From the NCBI GenBank assembly GCA_002779665.1, contig PEVZ01000057.1, positions 1 through 23,460 of the forward strand: a stretch of 23,460 nucleotides of DNA, given 5' to 3'. Below, in pieces: positions 7,606 through 18,616 of the stretch. Made by a program: the position numbers and the translations under genes. Each line of letters opens with the position of its first letter. The stretch's first letter is position 1. Under the pieces are notes generated by a model. It saw only the letters and a list, made by a program, of their open reading frames with translations, was not told the DNA's origin and did no database searches. This stretch comes from Candidatus Roizmanbacteria bacterium CG06_land_8_20_14_3_00_34_14. Lineage in GTDB: Bacteria > Patescibacteriota > Microgenomatia > UBA1406 > GWC2-37-13.

Positions 7606-8592
7606 ATGAAAGTTGCATCTCTTTTTTCTGGAGCAGGAGGTCTTGATTTAGGATTTAAAAAAGCCGGTTTTGATATCATTTGGGCAAATGAATTTGACTC
7701 CACTATTTGGGAAACATTTGAAAAAAATTTTCCTGAAACAAAATTAGACAAACGAAGTATCGTAAATGTTCCGACCTCTGATGTTCCCTTTGCTGACGGA
7801 ATAATTGGAGGTCCTCCTTGTCAAAGTTGGAGTGAGGCTGGTGCTGGTCGAGGTATAAATGATTCACGCGGACAATTATTTTATGAATATATAAGAATAT
7901 TGAGGTATAAGCAACCATCTTTCTTCTTAGCAGAAAATGTTTCAGGTATCCTACATCCTAAACATAAGGTTGCTTTTGAAAACATTTTGAAACAATTTGA
8001 AGATGTTGGTTATACTATTAGCTATAAATTACTTAATGCAAATGATTATGGCGTTCCACAAGATAGACTTCGTGTAATTATCGTTGGATATCATAAGAAA
8101 AAAGTTGGATTTTCTTTTGAATTTCCTAATCCATTACCTCATAAACCAATATTGAAAGGGGCGATATTTGATTTACGCATCGCAAAACAAGCAAAGGCTC
8201 TAAATAAAACAAATGGAAATGATTTAAAAATTCCTAATCACGAATATATGAATGGTGGTTTTTCATCTATATACATGTCCCGTAATCGTGTTCGCTCATG
8301 GAATGAACCGTCCTTTACAATTCAGGCTGGTGGACGTCATGCTCCCATTCATCCACAAGCACCGAAAATGAAATTTATAAGCCAAAATGTAAGAATTTTT
8401 GTCCCAGGTAAAGAATATTTATATCGTAGATTATCAGTGCGAGAATGTGCAAGAATACAAACATTTCCTGATGATTTTATATTTTACTATTCAGATGTTG
8501 CTGATGGATACAAAATGATTGGAAACGCAGTTCCTGTTACATTTTCTTATAATATAGCAAAAAAAATCGTCATTGATTTTTTGAAAATTTAA
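7606..8592 (+). CDS. C5-cytosine DNA methyltransferase, M.HaeIII-like (GGCC)
   Basis: All main C5-methyltransferase motifs are present in the 328 residues: motif I LFSGAGGLDLGF (6-17), catalytic motif IV GGPPCQSWS with C72, motif VI LAENVSG, motif VIII QDRLRV, motif IX RRLSVRECARIQTFPDDF and motif X MIGNAVPV. The target-recognition region (NHEYMNGGFSSIYMSRNRVR and AGGRHAPIHPQAP) closely resembles M.HaeIII as remembered, so the predicted modification is 5-methylcytosine in GGCC. It protects against the endonuclease encoded one base upstream. The dnaE start follows 11 bases after the stop with no visible promoter in the gap, so dnaE may be read from the same transcript. Confidence 0.95.
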   Translation: MKVASLFSGAGGLDLGFKKAGFDIIWANEFDSTIWETFEKNFPETKLDKRSIVNVPTSDVPFADGIIGGPPCQSWSEAGAGRGINDSRGQLFYEYIRILRYKQPSFFLAENVSGILHPKHKVAFENILKQFEDVGYTISYKLLNANDYGVPQDRLRVIIVGYHKKKVGFSFEFPNPLPHKPILKGAIFDLRIAKQAKALNKTNGNDLKIPNHEYMNGGFSSIYMSRNRVRSWNEPSFTIQAGGRHAPIHPQAPKMKFISQNVRIFVPGKEYLYRRLSVRECARIQTFPDDFIFYYSDVADGYKMIGNAVPVTFSYNIAKKIVIDFLKI

Positions 8593-8603
8593 AATTTATT
8601 TTT

Positions 8604-11600
8604 ATGTCCTTTGTCCATCTACACGTCCATACCGGTTATTCGCTTCTTGACGGAATGTGCCGTATCGATGATCTTCTTGATAAAGCAATTAAAGATAAGA
8701 TGACGGCAATCGCCATCACCGACCACGGCGCCCTTTACGGCGCCTTTAAATTTTTCGTTAAAGCGCAGGAGAAGGGGATTAAGCCAATCATCGGTGTTGA
8801 AGTATATAAAGCAAAAAACTCCCGCTTAGATAAGAAGGCAGGCGTTGACCGGGATCAATATCATCTTGTTTTAATAGCCAAGAATTTGGCCGGTTATCAA
8901 AATCTTCTTAAAATCGTATCCGACGCTTATCTTGAAGGTTTTTATTATAAACCAAGAGTTGATTTTGAAACTTTAGAAAAATATCATGAAGGAATTATTG
9001 CTTTATCCGCCTGTATGGGTGGTGAAATTCCTTCCTTAATTTTGGAAAATCAAAATAAAGAAGCCGAAATAATTTTACAAAAATATTTGGATATTTTTAA
9101 GGATGACTTTTATTTAGAAATTCAAAGACATCCGGGAATTGAAAAATTAGATGAATTAAATAAGGAATTAATTAAGCTTTCAAGAAAGTTTGGCGTACCC
9201 CTTGTTGCCACTAACGACGTCCACTACATAGATAAAGAAGATGCCTATGCCCAAGAAGTCCTTTTATGTATCCAGACGCAACATACGATGGTGGAGAAAA
9301 ACCGGCCAATGTCGATGATCGATACACCGGACTATTATTTCAAGTCAACGGCTGAAATGAAAGGCGCCTTTATTGATCTACCTGAGGCGATTGAAAATAC
9401 GGTCAAAATTGCAGAAAAATGTAACGTCGAAATTCCAAATGGAAAATGGATTTTACCAAAATTTGATACTCCGGGAAATATGCCGGTTGCCGAATTTTTA
9501 AATAAAATGGTTGAGGATCGAAAGGGCAGAGTCTCAACCTACGACCAAGAAATGATTAATACCAGAATTAAATATGAATTAAATATTATCAATACCAAAG
9601 GTTACTCGACATATTTTTTGATTGTTCAGGATTTTGTCAACTGGGCAAAAAATCAGGGAATTGCAGTTGGTCCGGGTAGAGGTTCGGTCGCCGGATCACT
9701 CGTCGCCTACATTCTTGGAATTACCGATATTAATCCAATCGATCAGAATCTTCCATTTGAAAGATTTTTAAATCCGGATAGACCGACTCCTCCTGATATT
9801 GATATCGATTTTGCCGATACCCGCCGTGAAGAAGTCCTCAAATATGTCACTAATAAATACGGAGAAGACAAGGTAGGTCAGATTATCACTTTTGGGAAAA
9901 TGGAGGCCAGGCTTTCCGTCCGCGATGTCACCCGCGCTCTTGGACTTTCCTACTCAACCGGCGATAGACTTGCCAAAATGATTCCCTTCGGAAAACAGGG
10001 ATTTAATATGACGATTTCTCAGGCTCTTGAAGAATCAGCTCAGCTTAAATTTGCTTATCAAACTGAACCGGACACTAAAAAGGTTTTGGACGTCGCCCGT
10101 CGTATCGAGGGGCTACCGCGCCATTCATCAGTCCACGCCGCCGGAGTCGTCATTTCTGCCAAAAGCTTGGTCGAATATGTCCCGATTCAAAGAGATAACA
10201 AAGAAGGAAAAATAATTACTCAATACGATATGTACTGTATTGATTTAAACGCTGTGTCTAATCAAAAAGCCGTTGGACTACTTAAAGTAGACTTTTTAGG
10301 ACTAAGAAATTTAACAATTATTGAAGAGGCCTTAAAATATGTTGAAATTAATTCAGGTGTCAAAATCGATATTCATCACGTTCCAACTGATGATAAAAAA
10401 ACCTATGATTTAATTTCAAGAGGTGAGACAATCGGTGTCTTTCAACTTGAATCGGGCGGAATGAAACATTTAGCTAAGGAACTGAAACCAAATAAATTGT
10501 CAGATATTTCCGCAATGGTGGCGCTTTACAGGCCTGGCCCAATGGATCTTATCCCGGCCTTTTTGGAAGGAAAAGCCAATTCTAAAAAAATCAAATATCC
10601 TCACCCTGATCTTAAATCTGTCCTTGAAGAAACTTATGGAGTCTTAGTTTACCAGGAGCAAGTAATGGAAATTGCCCATAAATTAGCCGGTTTTTCAATG
10701 AGTGAGGCCGATAATCTTCGTATGGCGATGGGTAAAAAAAAGAAAGCTTTAATGGAAAAAGACAAAGTTAAATTTTTTAATGGTTGTGAAAAAAATGGCT
10801 ACAAAACTTCAATCGTTGAGAAAATTTGGAATTTTATGGAGAAGTTTGCCGCTTATGGTTTCAATAAACCTCACTCGGCGTCATACGGATTAATAGCTTA
10901 TTGGACGGCTTATATCAAAGCTAACTATCCGGTTGAATATATGACCGCTCTTTTAACAGCCGAGCTTCACGGAGTTGCCGGACCTCAACGGGAAATAAAA
11001 ATGTCCCAGGCAATTGAAGAATGCCGAAGAATGGAAATAGAGGTTTTGCTTCCTGATATTAATAAATCAATCTATAGTTTTTCCATTGAAGGAAATAAAA
11101 TTCGATTTGGCCTTTCTGCTTTAAAAAATGTCGGTTCGGCGGCCATCGACTCCATCATTGAAGAAAGAACTAAGAAAAAATTTAACGGTTTAAAAGATTT
11201 TTTGTCAAGAGTTGATCTTCGACGGGTTAATAAAAGGACGCTGGAAAGTCTGATTAAATCCGGAGCTTTTTCAAATTTTGGCAATAAAGCAACGATGATG
11301 TTTAATTTTCCTTTAATTGTGGCTGATATTCAACGAAATAAAACCAAGTCTGAAAAAGGACAATATGATCTTTTTGCCACTTCGGCCGAAGAAAAAATCA
11401 CTGATAATTTTAAAGTTATTCCCGAATATGAAGAAGATATTTTGTTTACGATGGAGCGGGAAGTGATCGGTTTTTTAATCGGCAAAAATCCGATGGCAAA
11501 ATATCAAGCCATTATTGATAAAAAAACAACTAAAAAAATCGGCGAGGTTACTATCGAGGACGCAGATAAACCAATTATTTTAGCGGGATTAATTAGCGGG

Positions 11601-11831
11601 AAAAAAATAGTTAAAACTAAAAAAAATAACGAGGAGATGGCTATTATCCAAATATTCGATGAAAGTGGAACGATTGAGGTGGTCGTCTTTCCAAAAAGTT
11701 ATAAAATTTTAAAGGGTTTTTTAAATATAAATAAAATTATTATGTTAAAAGGTAAGGTTAACGACCGAGAGGGTCGAATCGGTATTATCCTCGAAAACGC
11801 CGTCGATTTGGAGAAAGTGAATCAGAATTAG
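8604..11831 (+). CDS. dnaE: DNA polymerase III subunit alpha
   Basis: This is the replicative C-family polymerase, 1075 residues, slightly shorter than E. coli DnaE. Domain order: PHP domain with HLHVHTGYS (H5, H7, H9), ITDHGALYG (D40, H41), E66 and NDVHY (D205, H207); polymerase core with GPGRGSVAGSLVAYILG; catalytic aspartates D398 and D400 in PDIDIDFAD and D563 in LLKVDFLGLRNL; helix-hairpin-helix region (NVGSAAIDSIIEER); and a C-terminal OB fold (about 985-1060). The PHP metal ligands look complete, unlike in E. coli, so intrinsic proofreading is possible. It is of the DnaE1 type without an embedded DnaQ exonuclease domain. The gene sits between the GGCC restriction cassette and the ATP synthase operon. 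Confidence 0.97.
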   Translation: MSFVHLHVHTGYSLLDGMCRIDDLLDKAIKDKMTAIAITDHGALYGAFKFFVKAQEKGIKPIIGVEVYKAKNSRLDKKAGVDRDQYHLVLIAKNLAGYQNLLKIVSDAYLEGFYYKPRVDFETLEKYHEGIIALSACMGGEIPSLILENQNKEAEIILQKYLDIFKDDFYLEIQRHPGIEKLDELNKELIKLSRKFGVPLVATNDVHYIDKEDAYAQEVLLCIQTQHTMVEKNRPMSMIDTPDYYFKSTAEMKGAFIDLPEAIENTVKIAEKCNVEIPNGKWILPKFDTPGNMPVAEFLNKMVEDRKGRVSTYDQEMINTRIKYELNIINTKGYSTYFLIVQDFVNWAKNQGIAVGPGRGSVAGSLVAYILGITDINPIDQNLPFERFLNPDRPTPPDIDIDFADTRREEVLKYVTNKYGEDKVGQIITFGKMEARLSVRDVTRALGLSYSTGDRLAKMIPFGKQGFNMTISQALEESAQLKFAYQTEPDTKKVLDVARRIEGLPRHSSVHAAGVVISAKSLVEYVPIQRDNKEGKIITQYDMYCIDLNAVSNQKAVGLLKVDFLGLRNLTIIEEALKYVEINSGVKIDIHHVPTDDKKTYDLISRGETIGVFQLESGGMKHLAKELKPNKLSDISAMVALYRPGPMDLIPAFLEGKANSKKIKYPHPDLKSVLEETYGVLVYQEQVMEIAHKLAGFSMSEADNLRMAMGKKKKALMEKDKVKFFNGCEKNGYKTSIVEKIWNFMEKFAAYGFNKPHSASYGLIAYWTAYIKANYPVEYMTALLTAELHGVAGPQREIKMSQAIEECRRMEIEVLLPDINKSIYSFSIEGNKIRFGLSALKNVGSAAIDSIIEERTKKKFNGLKDFLSRVDLRRVNKRTLESLIKSGAFSNFGNKATMMFNFPLIVADIQRNKTKSEKGQYDLFATSAEEKITDNFKVIPEYEEDILFTMEREVIGFLIGKNPMAKYQAIIDKKTTKKIGEVTIEDADKPIILAGLISGKKIVKTKKNNEEMAIIQIFDESGTIEVVVFPKSYKILKGFLNINKIIMLKGKVNDREGRIGIILENAVDLEKVNQN

Positions 11832-11843
11832 CCATTGACGAAA

Positions 11844-12143
11844 ATGTCCGCGCCTGTTAAAATGATAAGTAATTATTTTGAGATTGACAAACAAGGAAAT
11901 TTAAAAAAAGCTCAACAGAATTTTGTTAAAAAACAAAAGGCTGAAAAGAATTTTTATTCGCAATATTTAAATATTAATGTAGGCTATACTCTTGTCACTC
12001 CAATATTATTTGGTGTGATTATAGGTTTAGCCTTAGATAATAAGTTAAATAAAAAACCGTTTTTTACGGTTATTTTTATTTTTATTGGAATGATAAGTAG
12101 TATTTATAATTTGTTTCGAATAATAAAAGATGCCAAAAATTAG
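11844..12143 (+). CDS. AtpZ/AtpI-like ATP synthase accessory membrane protein
   Basis: A 99-residue protein with a polar N-terminus and two membrane helices (about 50-67 and 72-92). The pattern PILFGVIIGLALDNKLNKKP fits the F0F1-ATPase gene 1/AtpZ family, proposed to help ion supply or c-ring assembly. It is the first gene of the atp operon and overlaps atpB by 14 bases, which supports the call. An in-frame TTG at 11835 is an alternative start only three bases after the dnaE stop. Confidence 0.75.
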   Translation: MSAPVKMISNYFEIDKQGNLKKAQQNFVKKQKAEKNFYSQYLNINVGYTLVTPILFGVIIGLALDNKLNKKPFFTVIFIFIGMISSIYNLFRIIKDAKN

Positions 12144-12867
12144 TATTAAAGCTGAAATTATTTTTCACCTTTTTGGATTGGCTATCACTAACTCAATGAT
12201 TGCATCGGCAATTGTTTTTCTTCTTACCGTCTTCATCGCAATCTACTTCAAACAACAATCGTCCAAAAACAGAAAAGGCAATTTTTATTATTTGATAAAG
12301 TTTTTCGTCAAAAGTATCTATGATTTATTTCATTCGGTCCTTGGAGAAAAGACTGATGTTTTTTTTCCAATTCTATTTGCTTTTTTCTTTTATATCCTGC
12401 TTGAAAACTGGTTTGGACTATTGCCAGGTGTTGGTAGTCTGCTAATTAAGGTTAAAGAAGGAAATGAAGAGGTCTTTGTTCCGCTTCTTCGAGGTAATAA
12501 CGCCGACCTGAATACTACTTTAGCTCTGGCTATCATCTCTGTTTTTTCGATTCAGTTTTTTTCAATTAAATATCTCGGTATTAAAAAATATTTACATAAA
12601 TTTTTTAACTTTTCCGACCCTATTTCATTTTTTGTAGGAATTCTTGATATTCTTTCTGAGTTTTCAAAGATACTTTCATTTGCGTTCAGACTTTTTGGAA
12701 ATATTTTTGCAGGTGAAGTTTTATTAACAATAGTTGCTTTTCTTGTTCCAGTTTTAGCATCTTTTCCATTTATCGGTTTGGAAATTTTTGTCGGTTTTGT
12801 CCAGGCTTTAGTTTTTTCAATGTTGACAGCCGTATTTTTAAGTGGAGCAATAGCAGAACATCATTAA
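12130..12867 (+). CDS. atpB: F0F1 ATP synthase subunit a
   Basis: Subunit a forms the two half-channels that deliver ions to the c-ring. The 245-residue product has several membrane helices. The essential arginine is R187 in SFAFRLFGNIFAGE, and the final helix motif FVGFVQALVFSMLTAVFL is present. The N-terminus is cytoplasmic and lacks a long extension. It overlaps the upstream accessory gene by 14 bases and is followed by atpE after a 31-base gap that carries a strong ribosome binding site. Confidence 0.95.
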   Translation: MPKISIKAEIIFHLFGLAITNSMIASAIVFLLTVFIAIYFKQQSSKNRKGNFYYLIKFFVKSIYDLFHSVLGEKTDVFFPILFAFFFYILLENWFGLLPGVGSLLIKVKEGNEEVFVPLLRGNNADLNTTLALAIISVFSIQFFSIKYLGIKKYLHKFFNFSDPISFFVGILDILSEFSKILSFAFRLFGNIFAGEVLLTIVAFLVPVLASFPFIGLEIFVGFVQALVFSMLTAVFLSGAIAEHH

Positions 12868-12880
12868 AAATTTTGATTTG

Positions 12881-12890
12881 AAAGGGGTGA
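12881..12890 (+). promoter_or_regulatory. Strong Shine-Dalgarno site for atpE
   Basis: AAAGGGGTGA lies eight bases before the atpE ATG (12899) and is a long match to the 16S rRNA tail. Most other starts in this window lack any recognisable site. Strong initiation at atpE fits the need for many c subunits per enzyme. Confidence 0.75.
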
Positions 12891-12895
12891 TTTAA

Positions 12896-13126
<231 letters not shown>

Positions 13127-13136
13127 AAAATAGATT

Positions 13137-13640
13137 ATGGAAAATTTAGGAATAGAAGGAAAATTATTACTGGCTCAGATTATTAACTTTGTTTTGTTTT
13201 TCATTTTAGTCAAACAATTTATCGTCAAACCTTTCACCGCTTTTCTTAATCAGGAAAGAAAGAATGAAGAAGAAAAGAATCGGATGCTTGAAAAACTGAA
13301 GAAGAGCGAGGAAGCTGGAATGGAAGCAGAAAAAAAGATGAAAGAGAAGATGAAAAAAGAGTTTGATACTTTGTTTGTTCAAGCAAAAAAAGAAGCTCAA
13401 GATATGAGAGCCGATCTAATGAAACAAGCAGAAGCTGACGCCTTAGAAATTAAAGCAAAAAATAGCAAACTGATGGAAGAAGAAAAGAATTTGTTGTACC
13501 GTGAGGTTAAAGATAAGATCATTAAAACAAGTTTGATGATCGTTGAGAGTACCCTAAAAGAATCTCTTGATGAGTCGGCCCGTAAGAAAATTACAGGAAC
13601 AATAATTAAGAATTATGAAGGTAAAGTTAACTTTAATTAA
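13137..13640 (+). CDS. atpF: F0F1 ATP synthase subunit b
   Basis: A 167-residue peripheral-stalk protein with one N-terminal membrane helix (about 9-29), then a long, highly charged helix rich in K and E that should form the dimeric coiled coil reaching up to F1. Length and layout are normal for bacterial subunit b. It sits 10 bases after atpE and 15 bases before atpH. Sequence in this family drifts fast, so position in the operon carries much of the weight. Confidence 0.92.
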   Translation: MENLGIEGKLLLAQIINFVLFFILVKQFIVKPFTAFLNQERKNEEEKNRMLEKLKKSEEAGMEAEKKMKEKMKKEFDTLFVQAKKEAQDMRADLMKQAEADALEIKAKNSKLMEEEKNLLYREVKDKIIKTSLMIVESTLKESLDESARKKITGTIIKNYEGKVNFN

Positions 13641-13655
13641 TTAAAGTTTTGAAAA

Positions 13656-13940
13656 ATGAAAATTAATCCAAAACTAAAAAAAGATTTGAAGAGTTTTTTA
13701 CTGAATAATATTCAGAAAGAACAAAATCGCGCTTTAGTAATCAGCGCAGACTGTCTTAATTTGGATCAAAAGAAAATTTTACAACAAAAATTTTCTGATT
13801 TAGACTGGAAAGAGGCGATTTATGAGACTGATAAGTCTGTGATTGCCGGAATTATTATCAAGGTTGGATCAAAAATAATTGATTTATCCCTAACGGGATT
13901 ATTATCTAAATTATCAAATACATTATATGAAATTGATTGA
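13656..13940 (+). CDS. atpH: F0F1 ATP synthase subunit delta, C-terminal domain only
   Basis: The product is 94 residues, about half of a normal delta subunit (near 177). Its second half, [19 protein letters not shown] followed by [13 protein letters not shown], matches the end of E. coli delta ([21 protein letters not shown]...). The N-terminal six-helix bundle, which normally binds the alpha-subunit N-termini, is absent, and the 15 bases between atpF and atpH leave no room for it. The frame is open and overlaps atpA by 14 bases, so this looks like a settled short form, not fresh damage. Confidence 0.85.
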   Translation: MKINPKLKKDLKSFLLNNIQKEQNRALVISADCLNLDQKKILQQKFSDLDWKEAIYETDKSVIAGIIIKVGSKIIDLSLTGLLSKLSNTLYEID

Positions 13941-15414
13941 CGAGTATATAAAAACTCTTGAAAAAGAGTTAAAAAATAAACCAAAAATTTCGACTGAGGA
14001 AACTGGGATTGTCTCTCAGGTTAAGGACGGAGTTGTTATTTTAGAGGGCCTGGACCAAGTTGCCTATGGAGAGTTAATCGAGTTCAAAAAAAATGTATTA
14101 GGATATGTAATTGATTTAACGGAAGACGAAGTCGGAGCAATAATATTAGGTGATTATACGACTATTTCGGCAGGAGATAAGGCTAAAGCTTTAGGTTATA
14201 CACTTTCAGTGCCAGTTTCTGAAGGATTACTCGGAAGAGTAGTTGATTCTTTAGGTCTTCCCCTTGATGGTAAGTCGGCTCCAAAATCAAAAATTTTATA
14301 TCCGGTTGAAAAAATTGCCGCCGGAGTCGTGAAAAGAACTCCAGTCAACATACCACTTCAAACCGGTATTAAGTCGATTGATGCATTGATTCCTATTGGT
14401 CGGGGACAAAGAGAATTGATTATTGGAGATAGAGGGACGGGTAAGACAACGATTGCGATTGATACGATTTTAAACCAAAAAGGTCAGAATGTTGTCTGTA
14501 TTTATTGTGCTATCGGACAAAAAAATTCTAAGGTAGCCACAATTGTTGAACTTTTGAAAAAAAATGGTGCTGATAAATACACCATTGTTGTTAATGCTCC
14601 ATCGGCAGATTCAGTCGCTATGCAATACTTAGCGCCTTACACTGCCAGTGCAATTGGAGAATATTTTATGGATAAGGGTCAGGATGTCTTGATAGTCTAT
14701 GATGATTTGACTAAACACGCTTGGGCATATCGACAGATGTCCCTTATTCTTCGACGTCCGGCCGGTCGTGAGGCGTATCCTGGTGATGTTTTTTACCTTC
14801 ATTCACGACTTTTGGAGCGAGCTTGTAGGATTGACAAAAAATATGGTGGTGGTTCGATTACGGCACTGCCAATCATAGAAACTCTTGATGGAGATTTATC
14901 AGCTTACATTCCGACCAACGTGATCTCAATCACTGATGGACAGATATCACTTGAAACCGATTTATTCAATTCAGGAATTAGACCTGCCATTAACGTCGGG
15001 CTTTCAGTCTCACGAGTCGGAGGTTCTGCTCAGACAAAGGCGATGAAGGCAGTCGCAGGCAAGTTGAAACTTGATTTAGCTCAATATCGAGACCTCGCCG
15101 CCTTTTCTCAATTTGAATCTGAGTTAGATGAGGCAACCAAAAAGTTTCTTAACCGAGGAGCAAAGGTTACTCAGATATTAAAGCAAAAAAAGAATAAACC
15201 GTTAAGCTTGGCAGAGCAGGTCGCTATTCTTTGGGCGACCAGTAACGGATACTTGGATCAATTGCCAATTGACGATATAGAAAAATTTGAAACTAAATTA
15301 TTAGATACATTAAAATCGAAGGGTAAAAAATGGCTGGAAAAAATTAATAAAAATAAAATAATGGATGAGAAGGATGGAAAGGATTTTGAGAAGTTAATAA
15401 AAGAAATCATGTAA
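13927..15414 (+). CDS. atpA: F0F1 ATP synthase subunit alpha
   Basis: The 495-residue product has the Walker A motif GDRGTGKTT (167-175), the Walker B region VLIVYDD, and the arginine finger R363 in [10 protein letters not shown] that completes the catalytic site on the neighbouring beta subunit. The N-terminal segment that would normally contact delta is present (residues 1-25). The gene overlaps atpH by 14 bases. A hairpin follows its stop before atpG. Confidence 0.97.
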   Translation: MKLIDEYIKTLEKELKNKPKISTEETGIVSQVKDGVVILEGLDQVAYGELIEFKKNVLGYVIDLTEDEVGAIILGDYTTISAGDKAKALGYTLSVPVSEGLLGRVVDSLGLPLDGKSAPKSKILYPVEKIAAGVVKRTPVNIPLQTGIKSIDALIPIGRGQRELIIGDRGTGKTTIAIDTILNQKGQNVVCIYCAIGQKNSKVATIVELLKKNGADKYTIVVNAPSADSVAMQYLAPYTASAIGEYFMDKGQDVLIVYDDLTKHAWAYRQMSLILRRPAGREAYPGDVFYLHSRLLERACRIDKKYGGGSITALPIIETLDGDLSAYIPTNVISITDGQISLETDLFNSGIRPAINVGLSVSRVGGSAQTKAMKAVAGKLKLDLAQYRDLAAFSQFESELDEATKKFLNRGAKVTQILKQKKNKPLSLAEQVAILWATSNGYLDQLPIDDIEKFETKLLDTLKSKGKKWLEKINKNKIMDEKDGKDFEKLIKEIM

Positions 15415-15423
15415 TAATTGTAG

Positions 15424-15444
15424 GGGTCGGTTTTATGCCGACCC
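15424..15444 (+). other. Hairpin between atpA and atpG
   Basis: GGGTCGG and CCGACCC form a perfect 7-bp stem around the loop TTTTATG; allowing a bulged G, the stem extends outward by TA/TA. A run of five T (15452-15456) follows seven bases after the stem. It could be a partial terminator or attenuator, an mRNA-processing or stability site within the atp operon, or one copy of a dispersed palindromic repeat beginning 'gtagggg'. The structure is seen; the role is open. Confidence 0.6.
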
Positions 15445-15456
15445 TAAACTATTTTT

Positions 15457-17701
<2,245 letters not shown>

Positions 17702-17785
17702 TATTTGGTTATTTATATTGTTGGAAATTGGATAGTATTGGAGTTGGTCATTGGTTTATTGTTTATATTGATAACATAATCTTTT
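17702..17785 (+). other. Low-complexity spacer between atpD and atpC
   Basis: An 84-base T/G-rich stretch built of variations on 'ttggttatt' and 'attggtttatt', like the repeats near the right end of the window. It has no open frame and no clear hairpin. It is the longest gap in the otherwise tight atp operon. Confidence 0.5.
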
Positions 17786-18202
17786 ATGAATTCTATTCAT
17801 CTTAAAGTAATAACCCCCCGCAAAATAGTTATTGATAAACAGGTTAATTCTGTGACGGTTCCGACCGCCGATGGTGAAATCAGTATTCGTCCACATCACG
17901 CACATTTATTTTCTCTACTTGTTGAGGGAATTGTCAAGATAAAGACTGAAAACAACGAAGATGATTTGGCAATTGGTGGGGGATACCTTGAGACAAATGG
18001 AGAGACGTTGACCGTCCTTGTTTCGCGGGCTTATGGACAGGGTGAGATTGATAAGGACTTAACTAATAAGGCTATTGAGGAAGCAAAATTGATTCTTTCA
18101 AAGTCGACGGATGAAAGGGAACGGGCTGAAGCAATGACTATTATCCGTCGCTCCGTGATTGATTCCAAACTGATGAAACGTAGGAAAACTCGTTCTGTCT
18201 AA
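17786..18202 (+). CDS. atpC: F0F1 ATP synthase subunit epsilon
   Basis: The 138-residue product has the N-terminal beta-sandwich (VITPRKIVIDKQVNSVTVPT, DGEISIRPHHAHLF, AIGGGYLETNGETLTVLV) and a C-terminal two-helix domain (about 85-130), the part that can inhibit rotation in the family. It is the last gene of the atp operon and converges with the protease gene on the other strand, 12 bases away. Confidence 0.94.
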   Translation: MNSIHLKVITPRKIVIDKQVNSVTVPTADGEISIRPHHAHLFSLLVEGIVKIKTENNEDDLAIGGGYLETNGETLTVLVSRAYGQGEIDKDLTNKAIEEAKLILSKSTDERERAEAMTIIRRSVIDSKLMKRRKTRSV

Positions 18203-18241
18203 AAAAATTATTATCTACATCCTAAGGATAGCTTGATGTAG
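18201..18241 (-). terminator. Likely intrinsic terminator of the ABC/protease transcript
   Basis: Read on the minus strand, CTACATC and GATGTAG (18241-18215) form a 7-bp stem, extended inward by AAG/CTT around a short loop. They are followed by ATAATAA and a run of seven T (18201-18207). The stem overlaps the stop codon of the protease gene. The plus strand has no T-run after the stem, so it would not work well for atpC. Confidence 0.6.
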
Positions 18242-18571
18242 TGTGCGGGATAAAGGATTTAATGTTAAACCGAGTGCTTCCAGTGTAAATGCCCCAAGCA
18301 ATAAAGCATCTCCTTTTTCGCCAAACAAAATTGGTGCCGCCGATTCTTTTCCTTCAAACTCATATAGGGCACTTCCCACTTTACGCTTGATTATGGAACC
18401 ATCTGCCAAAGAAAATTCTTCCTCTCGTTGGGGTTTGATTCCTAAACGATTTAATATATCCGCCGGTACTACCGTATAAGTAGCTCCGCTATCAACCAAA
18501 AAACGCCCCTCATACTCCCGTTTCGGATATTGAGGATTCTTAATTTTTATCTGAACATTTGTCATTCCCAT
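18215..18571 (-). CDS. Retropepsin-like aspartic protease (clan AA)
   Basis: A 118-residue single-domain protein. It has the catalytic motif FLVDSGATYTVVP (D27, S28, G29) and the later flap-associated pattern GDALLLGAFTLEALGL, as in bacterial retroviral-type aspartyl proteases, which act as dimers. No signal peptide or membrane helix is seen, so it is probably cytoplasmic. It follows the ABC transporter gene on the same strand after 45 bases and may be cotranscribed. A second ATG three codons in is an alternative start. Natural substrates are unknown. Confidence 0.82.
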   Translation of the reverse strand: MGMTNVQIKIKNPQYPKREYEGRFLVDSGATYTVVPADILNRLGIKPQREEEFSLADGSIIKRKVGSALYEFEGKESAAPILFGEKGDALLLGAFTLEALGLTLNPLSRTLHQAILRM

Positions 18572-18616
18572 AGACAGATAGTAACAACAATAATTCTAAA
18601 AATCAACTTATAACAT

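Noticed and set aside
6753..8592. Absence of GGCC within the GGCC cassette as a sign of selection
   Set aside because: I see none in this 1.8-kb stretch, but at its low GC only about one would be expected, so the absence means little.
10027..10215. Small plus-strand frame inside dnaE, possible intein or insert
   Set aside because: The dnaE frame is continuous and conserved across the region; there are no splice-junction residues or homing domain.
18243..18479. Plus-strand frame opposite the retropepsin-like gene
   Set aside because: The minus-strand frame has the DSGAT catalytic motif and a terminator; the plus-strand frame has no recognisable feature.
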